From Poecilobothrus nobilitatus (taxonomy: Eukaryota; Arthropoda; Insecta; Diptera; Dolichopodidae), in NCBI GenBank assembly GCA_947095535.1, contig OX352772.1, forward strand, positions 111,253,321-111,317,320: 64,000 nt of DNA. The letters are read 5' to 3'. The notes beneath the pieces are model-generated. The model was given only the letters and a program-made list of their open reading frames with translations. It had not been told where the DNA came from and made no database searches. Of this stretch, positions 43,961 to 56,939 are shown in pieces. The stretch's first letter is position 1, and each line of letters starts with the position of its first letter. The translations under genes were made by a program, and so were the position numbers.

Positions 43961-44098
43961 AGCGGTTAGATTTAAAAAAAGAAACATTGATTTTACCCCT
44001 TAACATTTTTTTTGTGTCGTGTACATACAATTATTCTACAAGCATTTATGCATTGAAACAATAAAATGCTCATGACACAATTTTAAATAAAACTAATA

Positions 44099-44287
44099 CG
44101 TCACATCCCTGTATTATCTTTGAAATTAGTTATTTCGAAATTAACTTTACAGTTTTTTACATCATCGGCAATGCAGTGATAAGTTATCACATGTGCACAT
44201 ATGTATATAGATAAAAATAGTTAGTTTTTGGTTGCCGATGCAGTAAGATGTATTTAACGTAATTATGTACATTAAAAATATAAAATG
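44099..44287 (+). repeat. 190 bp LTR-like block (unit 1)
   Basis: About 140 bp downstream of the Gypsy integrase tail, so in the place of the 3' LTR. The same block is at 5999 and 9748. The probable LTR may extend to about 44465, where BEL sequence begins. Before it, TGTGTCGTG...CATGACACA (about 44016-44079) forms an imperfect palindrome. Confidence 0.5.
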
Positions 44288-44417
44288 ATTAAAAATAGTA
44301 TTATAATTAAGTTTAAATATTTAAGTTAAATAATGGCAAAAATAGTTATGGCAAAAATTAATGTTGAATTAAGAAGAAATTATTTATATTAAATTGGATT
44401 CAAAAATGAATAAGTGT

Positions 44418-45270
44418 TTATTTAAAACAGACACGTGCACAGTAAATATTTGTAAGAACTCGCAAAAATATTTCTTCTAATTCCCAAAATTTTCTCAACT
44501 CATCTTCTAAATTCACATGTACATGAAAATTTGCAATGGCACTTTTATTTTCTGGTTTATTATGGATCTCTCCTGTTAAGATCCATCCAAAAATTGTTTT
44601 TCGAGCAATGGGTGTCCCTTTCGGAACCATTTCCAGCATTATTTGGCTAAAAATATCCTCACCCAATAAATCAACTGGTGCCGGATTGTTGAATCCTGTA
44701 TCGGTTAATTCCAAATCGATAATGAAATTCCACTTATGATTTTTTATATACATACTTGGCAGAATTTGTGTTAATTTTTTCAGGATTAATCCCTTAACAT
44801 GAATTTCCTGACTTCCATTGATCGGTTTGATGTTGAAAATGACCCGTTTATTGATTTGGTGTAAATTTCCTTGATCTATGGCTTGAACAGTCACACTGAC
44901 AGATTTTTTGCGTATTTGTAAACTTTGTGCCATTTTTCCTGTTAGGCTTCCATCGATTAACAGCGATACCTACATTTTTTAAATCTAACATGAATTCGTT
45001 GGTGGTATCTGACAAATTACGAATGTCGTGTGGCGGTTCTTGTTGGATTATGGGCTGCGACAATAACCTGCTCAGCTGTGTGTTGATCAACATCCTTTTA
45101 CTCTTGCATCGATCATTTAAAATCTCCCATATAAAATCTCTTTGGTAAATTTTTAAAGTTCTTTGGCAATTGCAATCTGTTACCAAAAATATGCTTAATT
45201 TAAAAAAAAAATTAAGTTCAGTTCCTTTACAAAACAATTTTCTCGAAGACATAAAAGGCAAAAAAAACAA
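44418..45270 (-). pseudogene. BEL/Pao gag C-terminus and protease remnant (unit 1)
   Basis: On the minus strand, 45150-44950 gives ILNDRCKSKRMLINTQLSRL and DTTNEFMLDLKNVGI (gag). After a frameshift comes the protease region: IDGSLTGKMAQSLQIRKKSV, in which the usual D-S-G active site is not intact, then LTDTGFNNPAPVDLLGEDIF, PKGTPIARKTIFGWILTGEI and LEDELRKFWELEEI. The last block normally continues directly into the pol segment found at 5580-5975. The frame then runs into unrelated sequence (LTNIYCARVCFK), marking the likely edge of the Gypsy LTR. Confidence 0.75.
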
Positions 45271-45869
45271 GGTAGAATGTGAAACGAAAGGTTTTTAAAG
45301 GCGCACATTTGTAAAATATATGTATATGTATATGTAGATTAATATTATACGTTCTATACCATACGTTCTATACTATACTATACCAATCTATTTGCATTCA
45401 ACTTTTCTTGTCTCTTTCTTTTTCTACCTTTTTAAAATACTACATAGATCAATACTACAATCTAAACCAGATATTCTGTTAAAAAAAAAGACGAAGATGC
45501 TAATTGTTATTTTGTATTTCTTCCTATAATAAAACTAGTTAACCAACACAAAAAAACACGCATTCCTTAAAGATACACTTTAAAACTAGTTCACCAACAT
45601 TAAATAACACGTGCTTTAATACTTACATATAATAGTTTTGCTAACTATTTTCATGTTGACCTATTATAATATACAATCAACGAGCTCTAAAAGACTTGTT
45701 TTACCCCAACTTCTAACATAATCCAGGTCACAACACTTCCGGTTTCTCTAAAACTCAAGGTCATTCAAATATAGGTTAATTTGCGTGGGCGTGCGATATG
45801 GTTTATTAAAAACTAGGTCGTGCGATATGGGCTTATTTTTTCCCATGCCAAAGTGCCCCTATACCTACC

Positions 45870-47278
45870 ACGGTCCCCTGTTGTAAGTCGTTTAAGATAA
45901 TATATGAGTTATCACAAATCTCGCCGTTTACCTCTATTATAAATGATCTATCCCTAATCATATTGATTATTAGCCTTATAAGATATTTCGGAAATTGATA
46001 CATAATAAGTTTATATATAAGTCCATCGATCCATACCGATGGGAAAGCATCTGTCAGACCTAGTAGCATGCAACCCACGCACTCTTTTTTTGAAATGTGC
46101 CAACAAACGTCATTTATCAATTTGTTAGCTGCATGTGTAGTAGATATGTTTTTGCGAAAGCCAAATTGGTTATTTGAAATTATGTTTAGTTTTTCTGTAT
46201 GGAATATAATATGTTTATTAATTGTTTTTTCAAAAACTTTCCCAATATTAGATAGTAAACTTATAGGCTTGTAATTTGTTGGTTCTGATTTCTCTTTACC
46301 TGTTTTTTGAGTGGTATTATTTTGGCCTCCTTCCACATTCTGGGAAAGTAACCTATATTAATACAGTTATTAAAAATAATACAATACTGTGTTACAAAAT
46401 CATTTGTTAGGTTTTTTAGAACTATATTTGGGATCCCATCCATTCCCACAGATGTTTTATTTTTCAAATTTTGGAGCAATTTTTGGAAGTCATTTATTGA
46501 TATAAACTTATTGTTTTGATATGTATCTTTTACATTATCTGCTTTAATGCTTTCGGAAAATTGTATTAAACTGTTTTTGTTTAGCAAATAGGCTTTATTT
46601 AGGTTTATTAAATCATTCACTTTTCTCTTTGTATTGGTATCTTGTACGTTGTTAACGTCATTATGTTTAGATTGAAATGTTTACCTAGTACTAACCCTAA
46701 GTCATTTGGCTGTCTTATGACAAAATTGTTATTATTATCTATTTTTGTTAGGCTAGTTTTCTTATTGATTTTATTTGTCAAGGTCAAATTCTGTTTGCCT
46801 ATAATGAACTTGTCAACCTTACATTTCTTTTTTTCTGAATATTTTGTTTATCTCTGGAAACATATTTTGTGAATTAGTGTTTTTAGCTTTTAATCTATTT
46901 TTCCAGTAGCTATTAATATTTTTTTTTAAGTTATCTTTTATGAATATGTTAACGTTATTGATTTGAGATTTAAAGGTTAATATTCTAGGATCATCTTTTC
47001 TGAAACCGGCTCGGTATAATGTATTTAATTTGCTAATAAACTGGCTCTTTGTTTTATGTAGTTTCTCAATTAATTTATTAGAATAGTTATTTACGATATG
47101 CTGGTCCTTAAGAATTGGTACTGTACATTTTATAGTTTTATTAATAATATGGTTTAGTTTTACTACATGGTTATCTATTTCTGTTTCAATTAAATTACGC
47201 GCATTATCTATTAGGTATGGCTCCCTTCCTAATTCTTCTTTGAAATATTTATTGAGATTTTTTTTAAAAATTTCCCGA
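45870..47278 (-). pseudogene. LINE-A ORF2, linker and RT upstream half (unit 2)
   Basis: Copy of the unit 1 remnant with the same frameshift. It differs at NKLINDVC and DGLIYKLIM (unit 1 NKLMNDVC, DGLTYKLIM); unit 3 shares the unit 2 variants. It is preceded by about 550 bp of outer Polinton TIR (45318-45869). Confidence 0.85.
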
Positions 47279-47285
47279 TATATAA

Positions 47286-49591
47286 GTGGTACTATACGAT
47301 TGGTTTGGAGTCACAGTGAGAGACTCTGGTCCCAGTCCGTCAACTGTCAAAGGAACAGTGATACAAACATTTTTCATCAAGCTGCTGGAAATTAATCTCG
47401 CACTCATACATTCATTTCGTCATTCATTTGTTTTGGCTTCGGTCGACCATTCGATCATTGGAGCCGATTTTCTTTCCAAATTTAATTTATTAGTAGACTT
47501 AAATAAAAGTCGCCTTATGTCTGTAAAAACCTTATGAAACGCTGCACAGACATTTCAACGCTTTATTAATGAAGTAGTCCGAGGGTTGGATTTCGCGTTC
47601 GTTTACATTGATGATATACTCGTGGCCAGTACAAATAAAGACGAACATAATATCAATCTTCAAAAATTGTTTGAACGTCTCTCATCATATGGAATTCAAA
47701 TAAATCCAACGAAATGTGTTTTTGGTGTCCAAACTTTAGAATTTTTAAGCCACGTCATCACTGCTAAGGGCATATAACCAAGCCCTTCCAAAGTCGAAGA
47801 TGTTATTTCATTTCCCGTACCACAGAGCTTTAAACAGGCTCAACGATTTTTAGGCATGATAAATTTTTATAACCGCTTCATACCAAATATCGCTCAAATC
47901 TTATCACTCATTTATACAAAAACTTACAAAAAAGCGGAAAAAAAGTTTTCTGGCCTGATGAATGCAACGTGGCTTTTAAAAAAGCAAAATCGCTATTGGC
48001 ACAGGTAGCAATGCTGGCTCATCCACTAGAAAACACAAACCTTTCAGTTGTAACTGACGCCTCCAACTCCAGCGTTGGCACAATACTCCAGCAATGGAAT
48101 AGAGGAGCTTGGGAACTACTTAGTTTCTTTTCCAAAAAAAACTATATATTATCGAATTTAAATATTCGACTTTCGATAGGGAGTTGTTAGCAGTTTACCT
48201 AGCAATAAAACACTTTAGGTATTCATTGGAAGGTAGAGATTTTTCAATTTTTACTGATCATAAACCACTCATTCATGCTCTGTTTTCCAAAACGGAACGA
48301 AGTCCGAGACAGGCAATCCACCTGGATTTAATTTCACAATTCAATAGTGATATTTGGTACGTCCCAGGGAAAGAAAATATCGTAGCGGATACACTATCAA
48401 GGTATTCCGAAGAAGAAATCCAGGTACACACTATTAAATTTGATCTTGAAACATTATCGGAACATCAAAAAGATGATGAAGATCTTCAAAACTTACTTTT
48501 AACATTTCCTAACTCAAAAAGCAATCTCAAACTGGAATTGCATAAGTTAGCAGACCTTGACATTTTTTTAGAAACATCTACAGAAAAATAACTCCCATAT
48601 GTACCATTGATTTTGAGACACCCACTTTTCGATAAATTGCACGGTTTATCTCACCCTAGCGTATGGGCGACCAATAAATTGATCATCAAAATATATTTTT
48701 GGCCGAAGATGAACAGCGAAATACCATCATGGGCAAGAGAATGCTTGGCCTGCCAAAAAACAAAGTAAACCGCCATACAATTTTTCAGCATGGCAAAATT
48801 GCACTCAGGTCCGAACGCTTCGCGCACATTCACATGGACATTGTGGAGCCCCTACCACCCTCCAGAGTTAAATCTTATATACTGACTATAGTCGATAGGT
48901 TTAGCCGATAGCCAGAAGCCTACCCTATACCAGATATCTCGGCAAAAACAATCGCCGAAACGCTCGTTGAAAATTACATTGCAAGATTCGGTTGCCCGAC
49001 GGAGATAACCATTGAGCAAGGTGCTCAATTTAAATGTAAACTCTTTAGGGAATTAATAAAAATGCTCAGTGTTTACCATGTCCATACGATCCTTTATCAT
49101 CCCCAGGCTAACGGAATGGTGGAACGGTTCCATCGACTGCTTAAGGCTACCTTAAGACCTAGGAAAAACCCACCAATTGGAGAATGGAAGTACCCTTCGT
49201 ACTACTGGGAATATGATCGGCGATTAAAAACGACCTTAAGTGTTCTCCGGCAGAACTAGTATATGGCCAAAACCTCAGATTACAGATTTTTACCAAAATT
49301 AACGACAATACTGACGCTTCTGAATTCGTTAAACAACTACGGGACACAATGTCAAAGGTTCGACCTACAGACACGAGACCTTCGCCGCAAACAAACTTTT
49401 ACATTCCAAAAGATATGTTCGAAGCACCGTATATTTTTGTTAGGGTAGATAAAATTAAGAAAGGCTTAACCTGCCCCTACGAAGGCCCTTTTGAAGTGGT
49501 AAAACGTTTCGGTAAATATTGTGTTATAAACATAAAAAGAAAAAAACACTTCAGTCTCCATAGATCAATTAAAACCAGCTCACGGCATTAA
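47286..49591 (+). pseudogene. Gypsy pol remnant (unit 2)
   Basis: Same organisation, internal deletion and TAG in FSR*PEAYP as unit 1, with the E-for-D change in the integrase. Small differences: DSGPSPS near the start, SVLRQN and VRVDKIKKG, the last two shared with unit 3. Confidence 0.85.
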
Positions 49592-49729
49592 AGCGGTTAG
49601 ATTTAAAAAAAGAAACATTGATTTTACCCCTTAACATTTTTTTTGTGTCGTGTACATACAATTATTCTACAAGCATTTATGCATTGAAACAATAAAATGC
49701 TCATGACACAATTTTAAATAAAACTAATA

Positions 49730-49920
49730 CGTCACATCCCTGTATTATCTTTGAAATTAGTTATTTCGAAATTAACTTTACAGTTTTTTACATCATCGGC
49801 AATGCAGTGATAAGTTATCACATGTGCACATATGTATATAGATAAAACTAGTTAGTTTTTGGTTGCCGATGCAGTAAGATGTATTTAACGTAATTATGTA
49901 CATTAAAAATATAAAATGAT
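49730..49920 (+). repeat. 190 bp LTR-like block (unit 2)
   Basis: Copy of 44099-44287 in the same position between Gypsy and BEL remnants. Confidence 0.5.
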
Positions 49921-50049
49921 TAAAAATAGTATTATAATTAAGTTTAAATATTTAAGTTAAATAATGGCAAAAATAGTTATGGCAAAAATTAATGTTGAAT
50001 TAAGAAGAAATTATTTATATTAAATTGGATTCAAAAAATGAATAAGTGT

Positions 50050-50902
50050 TTATTTAAAACAGACACGTGCACAGTAAATATTTGTAAGAACTCGCAAAAA
50101 TATTTCTTCTAATTCCCAAAATTTTCTCAACTCATCTTCTAAATTCACATGTACATGAAAATTTGCAATGGCACTTTTATTTTCTGGTTTATTATGGATC
50201 TCTCCTGTTAAGATCCATCCAAAAATTGTTTTTCGAGCAATGGGTGTCCCTTTCGGAACCATTTCCAGCATTATTTGGCTAAAAATATCCTCACCCAATA
50301 AATCAACTGGTGCCGGATTGTTGAATCCTGTATCGGTTAATTCCAAATCGATAATGAAATTCCACTTATGATTTTTTATATACATACTTGGCAGAATTTG
50401 TGTTAATTTTTTCAGGATTAATCCCTTAACATGAATTTCCTGACTTCCATTGATCGGTTTGATGTTGAAAATGACCCGTTTATTGATTTGGTGTAAATTT
50501 CCTTGATCTATGGCTTGAACAGTCACACTGACAGATTTTTTGCGTATTTGTAAACTTTGTGCCATTTTTCCTGTTAGGCTTCCATCGATTAACAGCGATA
50601 CCTACATTTTTTAAATCTAACATGAATTCGTTGGTGGTATCTGACAAATTACGAATGTCGTGTGGCTGTTCTTGTTGGATTATGGGCTGCGACAATAACC
50701 TGCTCAGCTGTGTGTTGATCAACATCCTTTTACTCTTGTATCGATCATTTAAAATCTCCCATATAAAATCTCTTTGGTAAATTTTTAAAGTTCTTTGGCA
50801 ATTGCAATCTGTTACCAAAAATATGCTTAATTTAAAAAAAAAATTAAGTTCAGTTCCTTTACAAAACAATTTTCTCGAAGACATAAAAGGCAAAAAAAAC
50901 AA
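50050..50902 (-). pseudogene. BEL/Pao gag-protease remnant (unit 2)
   Basis: Same blocks as unit 1. In gag it reads LNDRYKSKRM and QQEQPHD, like unit 3. In the protease region it shares DLLGEDIFSQIMLEMV and SAIANF with unit 1 against unit 3. Confidence 0.75.
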
Positions 50903-51502
50903 GGTAGAATGTAAAACGAAAGGTTTTTAAAGGCGCACATTTGTAAAATATATGTATATGTATATGTAGATTAATATTATACGTTCTATACCATACGTTC
51001 TATACTATACTATACCAATCTATTTGCATTCAACTTTTCTTGTCTCTTTCTTTTTCTACCTTTTTAAAATACTACATAGATCAATACTACAATCTAAACC
51101 AGATATTCTGTTAAAAAAAAAGACGAAGATGCTAATTGTTATTTTGTATTTCTTCCTATAATAAAACTAGTTAACCAACACAAAAAAAACACGCATTCCT
51201 TAAAGATACACTTTAAAACTAGTTCACCAACATTAAATAACACGTGCTTTAATACTTATATATAATAGTTTTGCTAACTATTTTCATGTTGACCTATTAT
51301 AATATACAATCAAAGAGCTCTAAAGGACTTGTTTTACCCCAACTTCTAACATAATCCAGGTCACAACACTTCCGGTTTCTCTAAAACTCAAGGTCATTCA
51401 AATATAGGTTAATTTGCGTGGGCGTGCGATATGGTTTATTAAAAACTAGGTCGTGCGATATGGGCTTATTTTTTCCCATGCCAAAGTGCCCCTATACCTA
51501 CC

Positions 51503-52911
51503 ACGGTCCCCTGTTGTAAGTCGTTTAAGATAATATATGAGTTATCACAAATCTCGCCGTTTACCTCTATTATAAATGATCTATCCCTAATCATATTGAT
51601 TATTAGCCTTATAAGATATTTCGGAAATTGATACATAATAAGTTTATATATAAGTCCATCGATCCATACCGATGGGAAAGCATCTGTCAGACCTAGTAGC
51701 ATGCAACCCACGCACTCTTTTTTTGAAATGTGCCAACAAACGTCATTTATCAATTTGTTAGCTGCATGTGTAGTAGATATGTTTTTGCGAAAGCCAAATT
51801 GGTTATTTGAAATTATGTTTAGTTTTTCTGTATGGAATATAATATGTTTATTAATTGTTTTTTCAAAAACTTTCCCAATATTAGATAGTAAACTTATAGG
51901 CTTGTAATTTGTTGGTTCTGATTTCTCTTTACCTGTTTTTTGAGTGGTATTATTTTGGCCTCCTTCCACATTCTGGGAAAGTAACCTATATTAATACAGT
52001 TATTAAAAATAATACAATACTGTGTTACAAAATCATTTGTTAGGTTTTTTAGAACTATATTTGGTATCCCATCCATTCCCACAGATGTTTTATTTTTCAA
52101 ATTTTGGAGCAATTTTTGGAAGTCATTTATTGATATAAACTTATTGTTTTGATATGTATCTTTTACATTATCTGCTTTAATGCTTTCGGAAAATTGTATT
52201 AAACTGTTTTTGTTTAGCAAATAGGCTTTATTTAGGTTTATTAAATCATTCACTTTTCTCTTTGTATTGGTATCTTGTACGTTGTTAACGTCATTATGTT
52301 TAGATTGAAATGTTTACCTAGTACTAACCCTAAGTCATTTGGCTGTCTTATGACAAAATTGTTATTATTATCTATTTTTGTTAGGCTAGTTTTCTTATTG
52401 ATTTTATTTGTCAAGGTCAAATTCTGTTTGCCTATAATGAACTTGTCAACCTTACATTTCTTTTTTTCTGAATATTTTGTTTATCTCTGGAAACATATTT
52501 TGTGAATTAGTGTTTTTAGCTTTTAATCTATTTTTCCAGTAGCTATTAATATTTTTTTTTAAGTTATCTTTTATGAATATGTTAACGTTATTGATTTGAG
52601 ATTTAAAGGTTAATATTCTAGGATCATCTTTTCTGAAACCGGCTCGGTATAATGTATTTAATTTGCTAATAAACTGGCTCTTTGTTTTATGTAGTTTCTC
52701 AATTAATTTATTAGAATAGTTATTTACGATATGCTGGTCCTTAAGAATTGGTACTGTACATTTTATAGTTTTATTAATAATATGGTTTAGTTTTACTACA
52801 TGGTTATCTATTTCTGTTTCAATTAAATTACGCGCATTATCTATAAGGTATGGCTCCCTTCCTAATTCTTCTTTGAAATGTTTATTGAGATTTTTTTAAA
52901 AAATTTCCCGA
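51503..52911 (-). pseudogene. LINE-A ORF2, linker and RT upstream half (unit 3)
   Basis: Copy with the unit 2 variants NKLINDVC and DGLIYKLIM and the same frameshift. It is preceded by outer TIR (50950-51502). Confidence 0.85.
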
Positions 52912-52918
52912 TATATAA

Positions 52919-55228
52919 GTGGTACTATACGATTGGTTTGGAGTCACAGTGAGAGACCCTGATCCCAGTCCGTCAACTGTCAAAGGAACAGTGATACAAA
53001 CATTTTTCATCAAGCTGCTGGAAATTAATCTCGCACTCATACATTCATTTCGTCATTCATTTGTTTTGGCTTCGGTCGACCATTCGATCATTGGAGCCGA
53101 TTTTCTTTCCAAATTTAATTTATTAGTAGACTTAAATAAAAGTCGCCTTATGTCTGTAAAAACCTTATGAAACGCTGCACAGACATTTCAACGCTTTATT
53201 AATGAAGTAGTCCGAGGGTTGGATTTCGCGTTCGTTTACATTGATGATATACACTTGGCCAGTACAAATAAAGACGAACATAATATCAATCTTCAAAAAT
53301 TGTTTGAACGTCTCTCATCATATGGAATTCAAATAAATCCAACGAAATGTGTTTTTGGTGTCCAAACTTTAGAATTTTTAAGCCACGTCATCACTCCTAA
53401 GGGCATATAACCAAGTCCTTCCAAAGTCGAAGATGTTATTTCATTTCCCGTACCACAGAGCTTTAAACAGGCTCAACGATTTTTAGGCATGATAAATTTT
53501 TATAACCGCTTCATACCAAATATCGCTCAAATCTTATCACTCATTTATACAAAAACTTACAAAAAAGCGGAAAAAAAGTTTTCTGGCCTGATGAATGCAA
53601 CGCGGCTTTTCAAAAAGCAAAATCGCTATTGGCACAGGTAGCAATGCTGGCTCATCCACTAGAAAACACAAACCTTTCAGTTGTAACTGACGCCTCCAAC
53701 TCCAGCGTTGGCACAATACTCCAGCAATGGAATAGAGGAGCTTGGGAACTACTTAGTTTCTTTTCCAAAAAAAACTATATATTATCGAATTTAAATATTC
53801 GACTTTCGATAGGGAGTTGTTAGCAGTTTACCTAGCAATAAAACACTTTAGGTATTCATTGGAAGGTAGAGATTTTTCAATTTTTACTGATCATAAACCA
53901 CTCATTCATGCTCTGTTTTCCAAAACGGAACGAAGTCCGAGACAGGCAATCCACCTGGATTTAATTTCACAATTCAATAGTGATATTTGGTACGTCCCAG
54001 GGAAAGAAAATATCGTAGCGGATACACTATCAAGGTATTCCGAAGAAGAAATCCAGGTACACACTATTAAATTTGATCTTGAAACATTATCGGAACATCA
54101 AAAAGATGATGAAGATCTTCAAAACTTACTTTTAACATTTAGCTCAAACTCAAAAAGCAATCTCAAACTGGAATTGCATAAGTTAGCAGACTTTGACATT
54201 TTTGTAGAAACATCTACAGAAAAATAACTCCCATATGTACCATTGATTTTGAGACCCCCACTTTTCGATAAATTGCACGGTTTATCTCACCCTAGCGTAT
54301 GGGCGACTAAGAAATTGATCATCAAAATATATTTTTGGCCGAAGATGAACAGCGAAATACCATCATGGGCAAGAGAATGCTTGGCCTGCCAAAAAACAAA
54401 GTAAACCACCATATAATTTTTCAGTATGGCAAAATTGCACTCACGTCCGAACGCTTCGCGCACATTCACATGGACATTGTAGGGTCCCTACCACCCTCCG
54501 GAGGTAAATCTTATATACTGACTATAGTCGATAGGTTTAGCCGATGGCCAGAAGCCTACCCTATACCAGATATCTCGGCAAAAACAATCGCCGAAACGCT
54601 CGTTGAAAATTACATTGCAAGATTCGGTTGCCCGACGGAGATAACCATGGAGCAAGGTGCTCAATTTAAATGTAAACTCTTTAGGGAATTAATAAAAATA
54701 CTCAGTGTTTACCATGTCCATACGGCCCCTTATCATCCCCAGGCTAACGGAATGGTGGAACGATTCCATCGACTGCTTAAGGCTGCCTTAAGACCTAAGA
54801 AAAACACCACCAATTGGAGAATGGAAGTACCCTTCGTACTACTGGGAATATGATCGGCGATTAAAAACGACCTTAAGTGTTCTCCGGCAGAACTAGTATA
54901 TGGCCAAAACCTCAGATTACAGATTTTTACCAAAATTAACGACAATACTGACGCTTCTGAATTCGTTAAACAACTACGGGACACAATGTCAAAGGTTCGA
55001 CCTACAGACACGAGACCTTCGCCGCAAACAAACTTTTACATTCCAAAAGATATGTTCGAAGCACCGTATATTTTTGTTAGGGTAGATAAAATTAAGAAAG
55101 GCTTAACCTGCCCCTACGAAGGCCCTTTTGAAGTGGTAAAACGTTTCGGAAAATATTGTGTTATAAACATCAAAAGAAAAAAACACTTCAGTCTCCATAG
55201 ATCAATTAAAACCAGCTCACGGCATTAA
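52919..55228 (+). pseudogene. Gypsy pol remnant (unit 3), least decayed integrase
   Basis: Same protease-RT deletion as the other units, but the integrase core is open over 172 codons (54335-54853): HIHMDIVGSLPPSGGKSYIL, TIVDRFSRWPEAYP with W where units 1 and 2 have a stop, TMEQGAQFK (again E for the second catalytic D), and YHPQANGMVERFHRLLKAAL. RT reads VYIDDIHLAS instead of VYIDDILVAS. The many private sites suggest that unit 3 keeps the older version on this side. Confidence 0.85.
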
Positions 55229-55367
55229 AGCGGTTAGATTTAAAAAAGGAAACATTGATGTTACCCCTTAACATTTTTTTTTGTGTCGTGTACATACAAT
55301 TATTCTACAAGCATTTATGCATTGAAACAATAAAATGCTCATGACACAATTTTAAATAAAACTAATA

Positions 55368-55558
55368 CGTCACATCCCTGTATTTATCTTTGAAATTAGT
55401 TATTTCGAAATTAACTTTACAGTTTTTTACATCATCGGCAATGCAGTGATAAGTTATCACATGTGCACATATGTGTATAGATAAAACTAGTTAGTTTTTG
55501 GTTGCCGATGCAATAAGATGTATTTAACGTAATTATGTACATTAAAAATATAAAATGA
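55368..55558 (+). repeat. 190 bp LTR-like block (unit 3)
   Basis: Copy of the block, here with CTGTATTTATCTTT as at 5999 rather than the CTGTATTATC form of units 1 and 2. A unit 3 specific insertion lies just downstream (near 55600-55630). Confidence 0.5.
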
Positions 55559-55703
55559 TTAAAAATAGTATTATAATTAAATTTAAATATTTAAGTTAAA
55601 TTAAGTGGTTATTGAATTATATTATAGATCACATGGCAAAAATTAATGTTGAATTAAGAAGAAATTATTTATATTAAATTGGATTCAAAAAATGAATAAG
55701 TGT

Positions 55704-56555
55704 TTATTTAAAACAGACACGTGCACAGTAAATATTTGTAAGAACTCGCAAAAATATTTCTTCTAATTCCCAAAATTTTCTCAACTCATCTTCTAAATTC
55801 ACATGTACATGAAAATTTACAATGGCACTTTTATTTTCTGGTTTATTATGGATCTCTCCTGTTAAGATCCATCCAAAAATTGTTTTTCGAGCAATGGGTG
55901 TCCCTTTCGGAACCATTTTCAGCATTATTTGGCTAAAAACATCCTCACCCAATAAATCAACTGGTGCCGGATTGTTGAATCCTGTATCGGTTAATTCCAA
56001 ATCGATAATGAAATTCCACTTATGATTTTTTATTTACATACTTGGCAGAATTTGTGTTAATTTTTTCAGGATTAATCCCTTAACATGAATTTCCTGACTT
56101 CCATTGATCGGCTTGATGTTGAAAATGACCCGTTTATTGATTTGGTGTAAATTTCCTTGATCTATGGCTTGAACAGTCACACTGACAGATTTTTTGCGTA
56201 TTTGTAAACTTTGTGCCATTTTTCCTGTTAGGCTTCCATCCATTAACAGCGATACCTACAATTTTTATATCTAACATGAATTCGTTGGTGGTTCTGACAA
56301 ATTACGAATGTCGTGTGGCTGTTCTTGTTGGATTATGGGCTGCGACAATAACCTGCTCAGCTGTGTGTTGATCAACATCCTTTTACTCTTGTATCGATCA
56401 TTTAAAATCTCCCATGTAAAATCTCTTTGGTAAATTTTTAAATTTCTTTGGTAATTGCAATCTGTTACCAAAAATATGCTTAATTTAAAAAAAAAATTAA
56501 GTTCAGTTCCTTTACAAAACAATTTTCTCGAAGACATAAAAGGCAAAAAAAACAA
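55704..56555 (-). pseudogene. BEL/Pao gag-protease remnant (unit 3)
   Basis: Same blocks as units 1 and 2, with DLLGEDVFSQIMLKMV, SAIVNF and CNYQRNLKIYQRDFTWE. A stop separates the two halves of the protease frame near 56034. Confidence 0.75.
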
Positions 56556-56601
56556 GGTAGAATGTAAAACGAAAGGTTTTTAAAGGCGCACATTTGTAAA
56601 A

Positions 56602-56935
56602 TGGCAACCGTTGTTCATGTCCAAAAACTGACGTAGGTAAATAAATGGCAACTTTCTCTAAAGTTTGACTTGCGATTTGTTAATTGTTATCCTAAATGCC
56701 AATTTAACATTTTTGCACCTCCCTCTTTTTGAGAGTTATTAACGCCCGAAAATCAAAAACTTGCAACTTGGGTACCTATGATAATTTAGCGTTAGTAAGA
56801 TATAAAAATTAAAGCTCCAATATTATGTTCTCACTTGTGTTAATAGTTTTTCTTAATTATGTAGGGATACTTTAATACTCAAGAAAGTGTTTTTCTTACA
56901 TAAAAAATTTTAAGAGATTTTGTATAAAAAAGAAG
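56602..56935 (+). repeat. Fragment of a modular element
   Basis: GATATAAAAATTAAAGCTCC (about 56800-56819), then GTGTTAATAG and TAGGGATACTTTAATACTC, match the module at about 1895-1995 in the large inverted repeat. It is a 3' fragment without its own ends. Confidence 0.5.
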
Positions 56936-56939
56936 TAAA

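Larger units (their letters stand above)
39753..56601. repeat. Three-unit tandem array, unit about 5.6 kb
   Basis: Unit 1 is 39753-45317, unit 2 is 45318-50949 and unit 3 is 50950-56601. The same landmark (Polinton/LINE-A junction ACGGTC) lies at 40239, 45870 and 51503. Each unit runs from the outer TIR through LINE-A, Gypsy and BEL remnants to CGCACATTTGTAAAAT. The junctions contain a short TATATG-rich filler. Units differ at scattered sites. Units 2 and 3 share variants on the left side, and units 1 and 2 share variants on the right side. Confidence 0.92.

Noticed and set aside
44016..44079. 64 bp imperfect palindrome TGTGTCGTG...CATGACACA as a tiny transposon
   Set aside because: Too short, no target duplication seen, and always found in the same context within the array; more likely part of the Gypsy 3' region.
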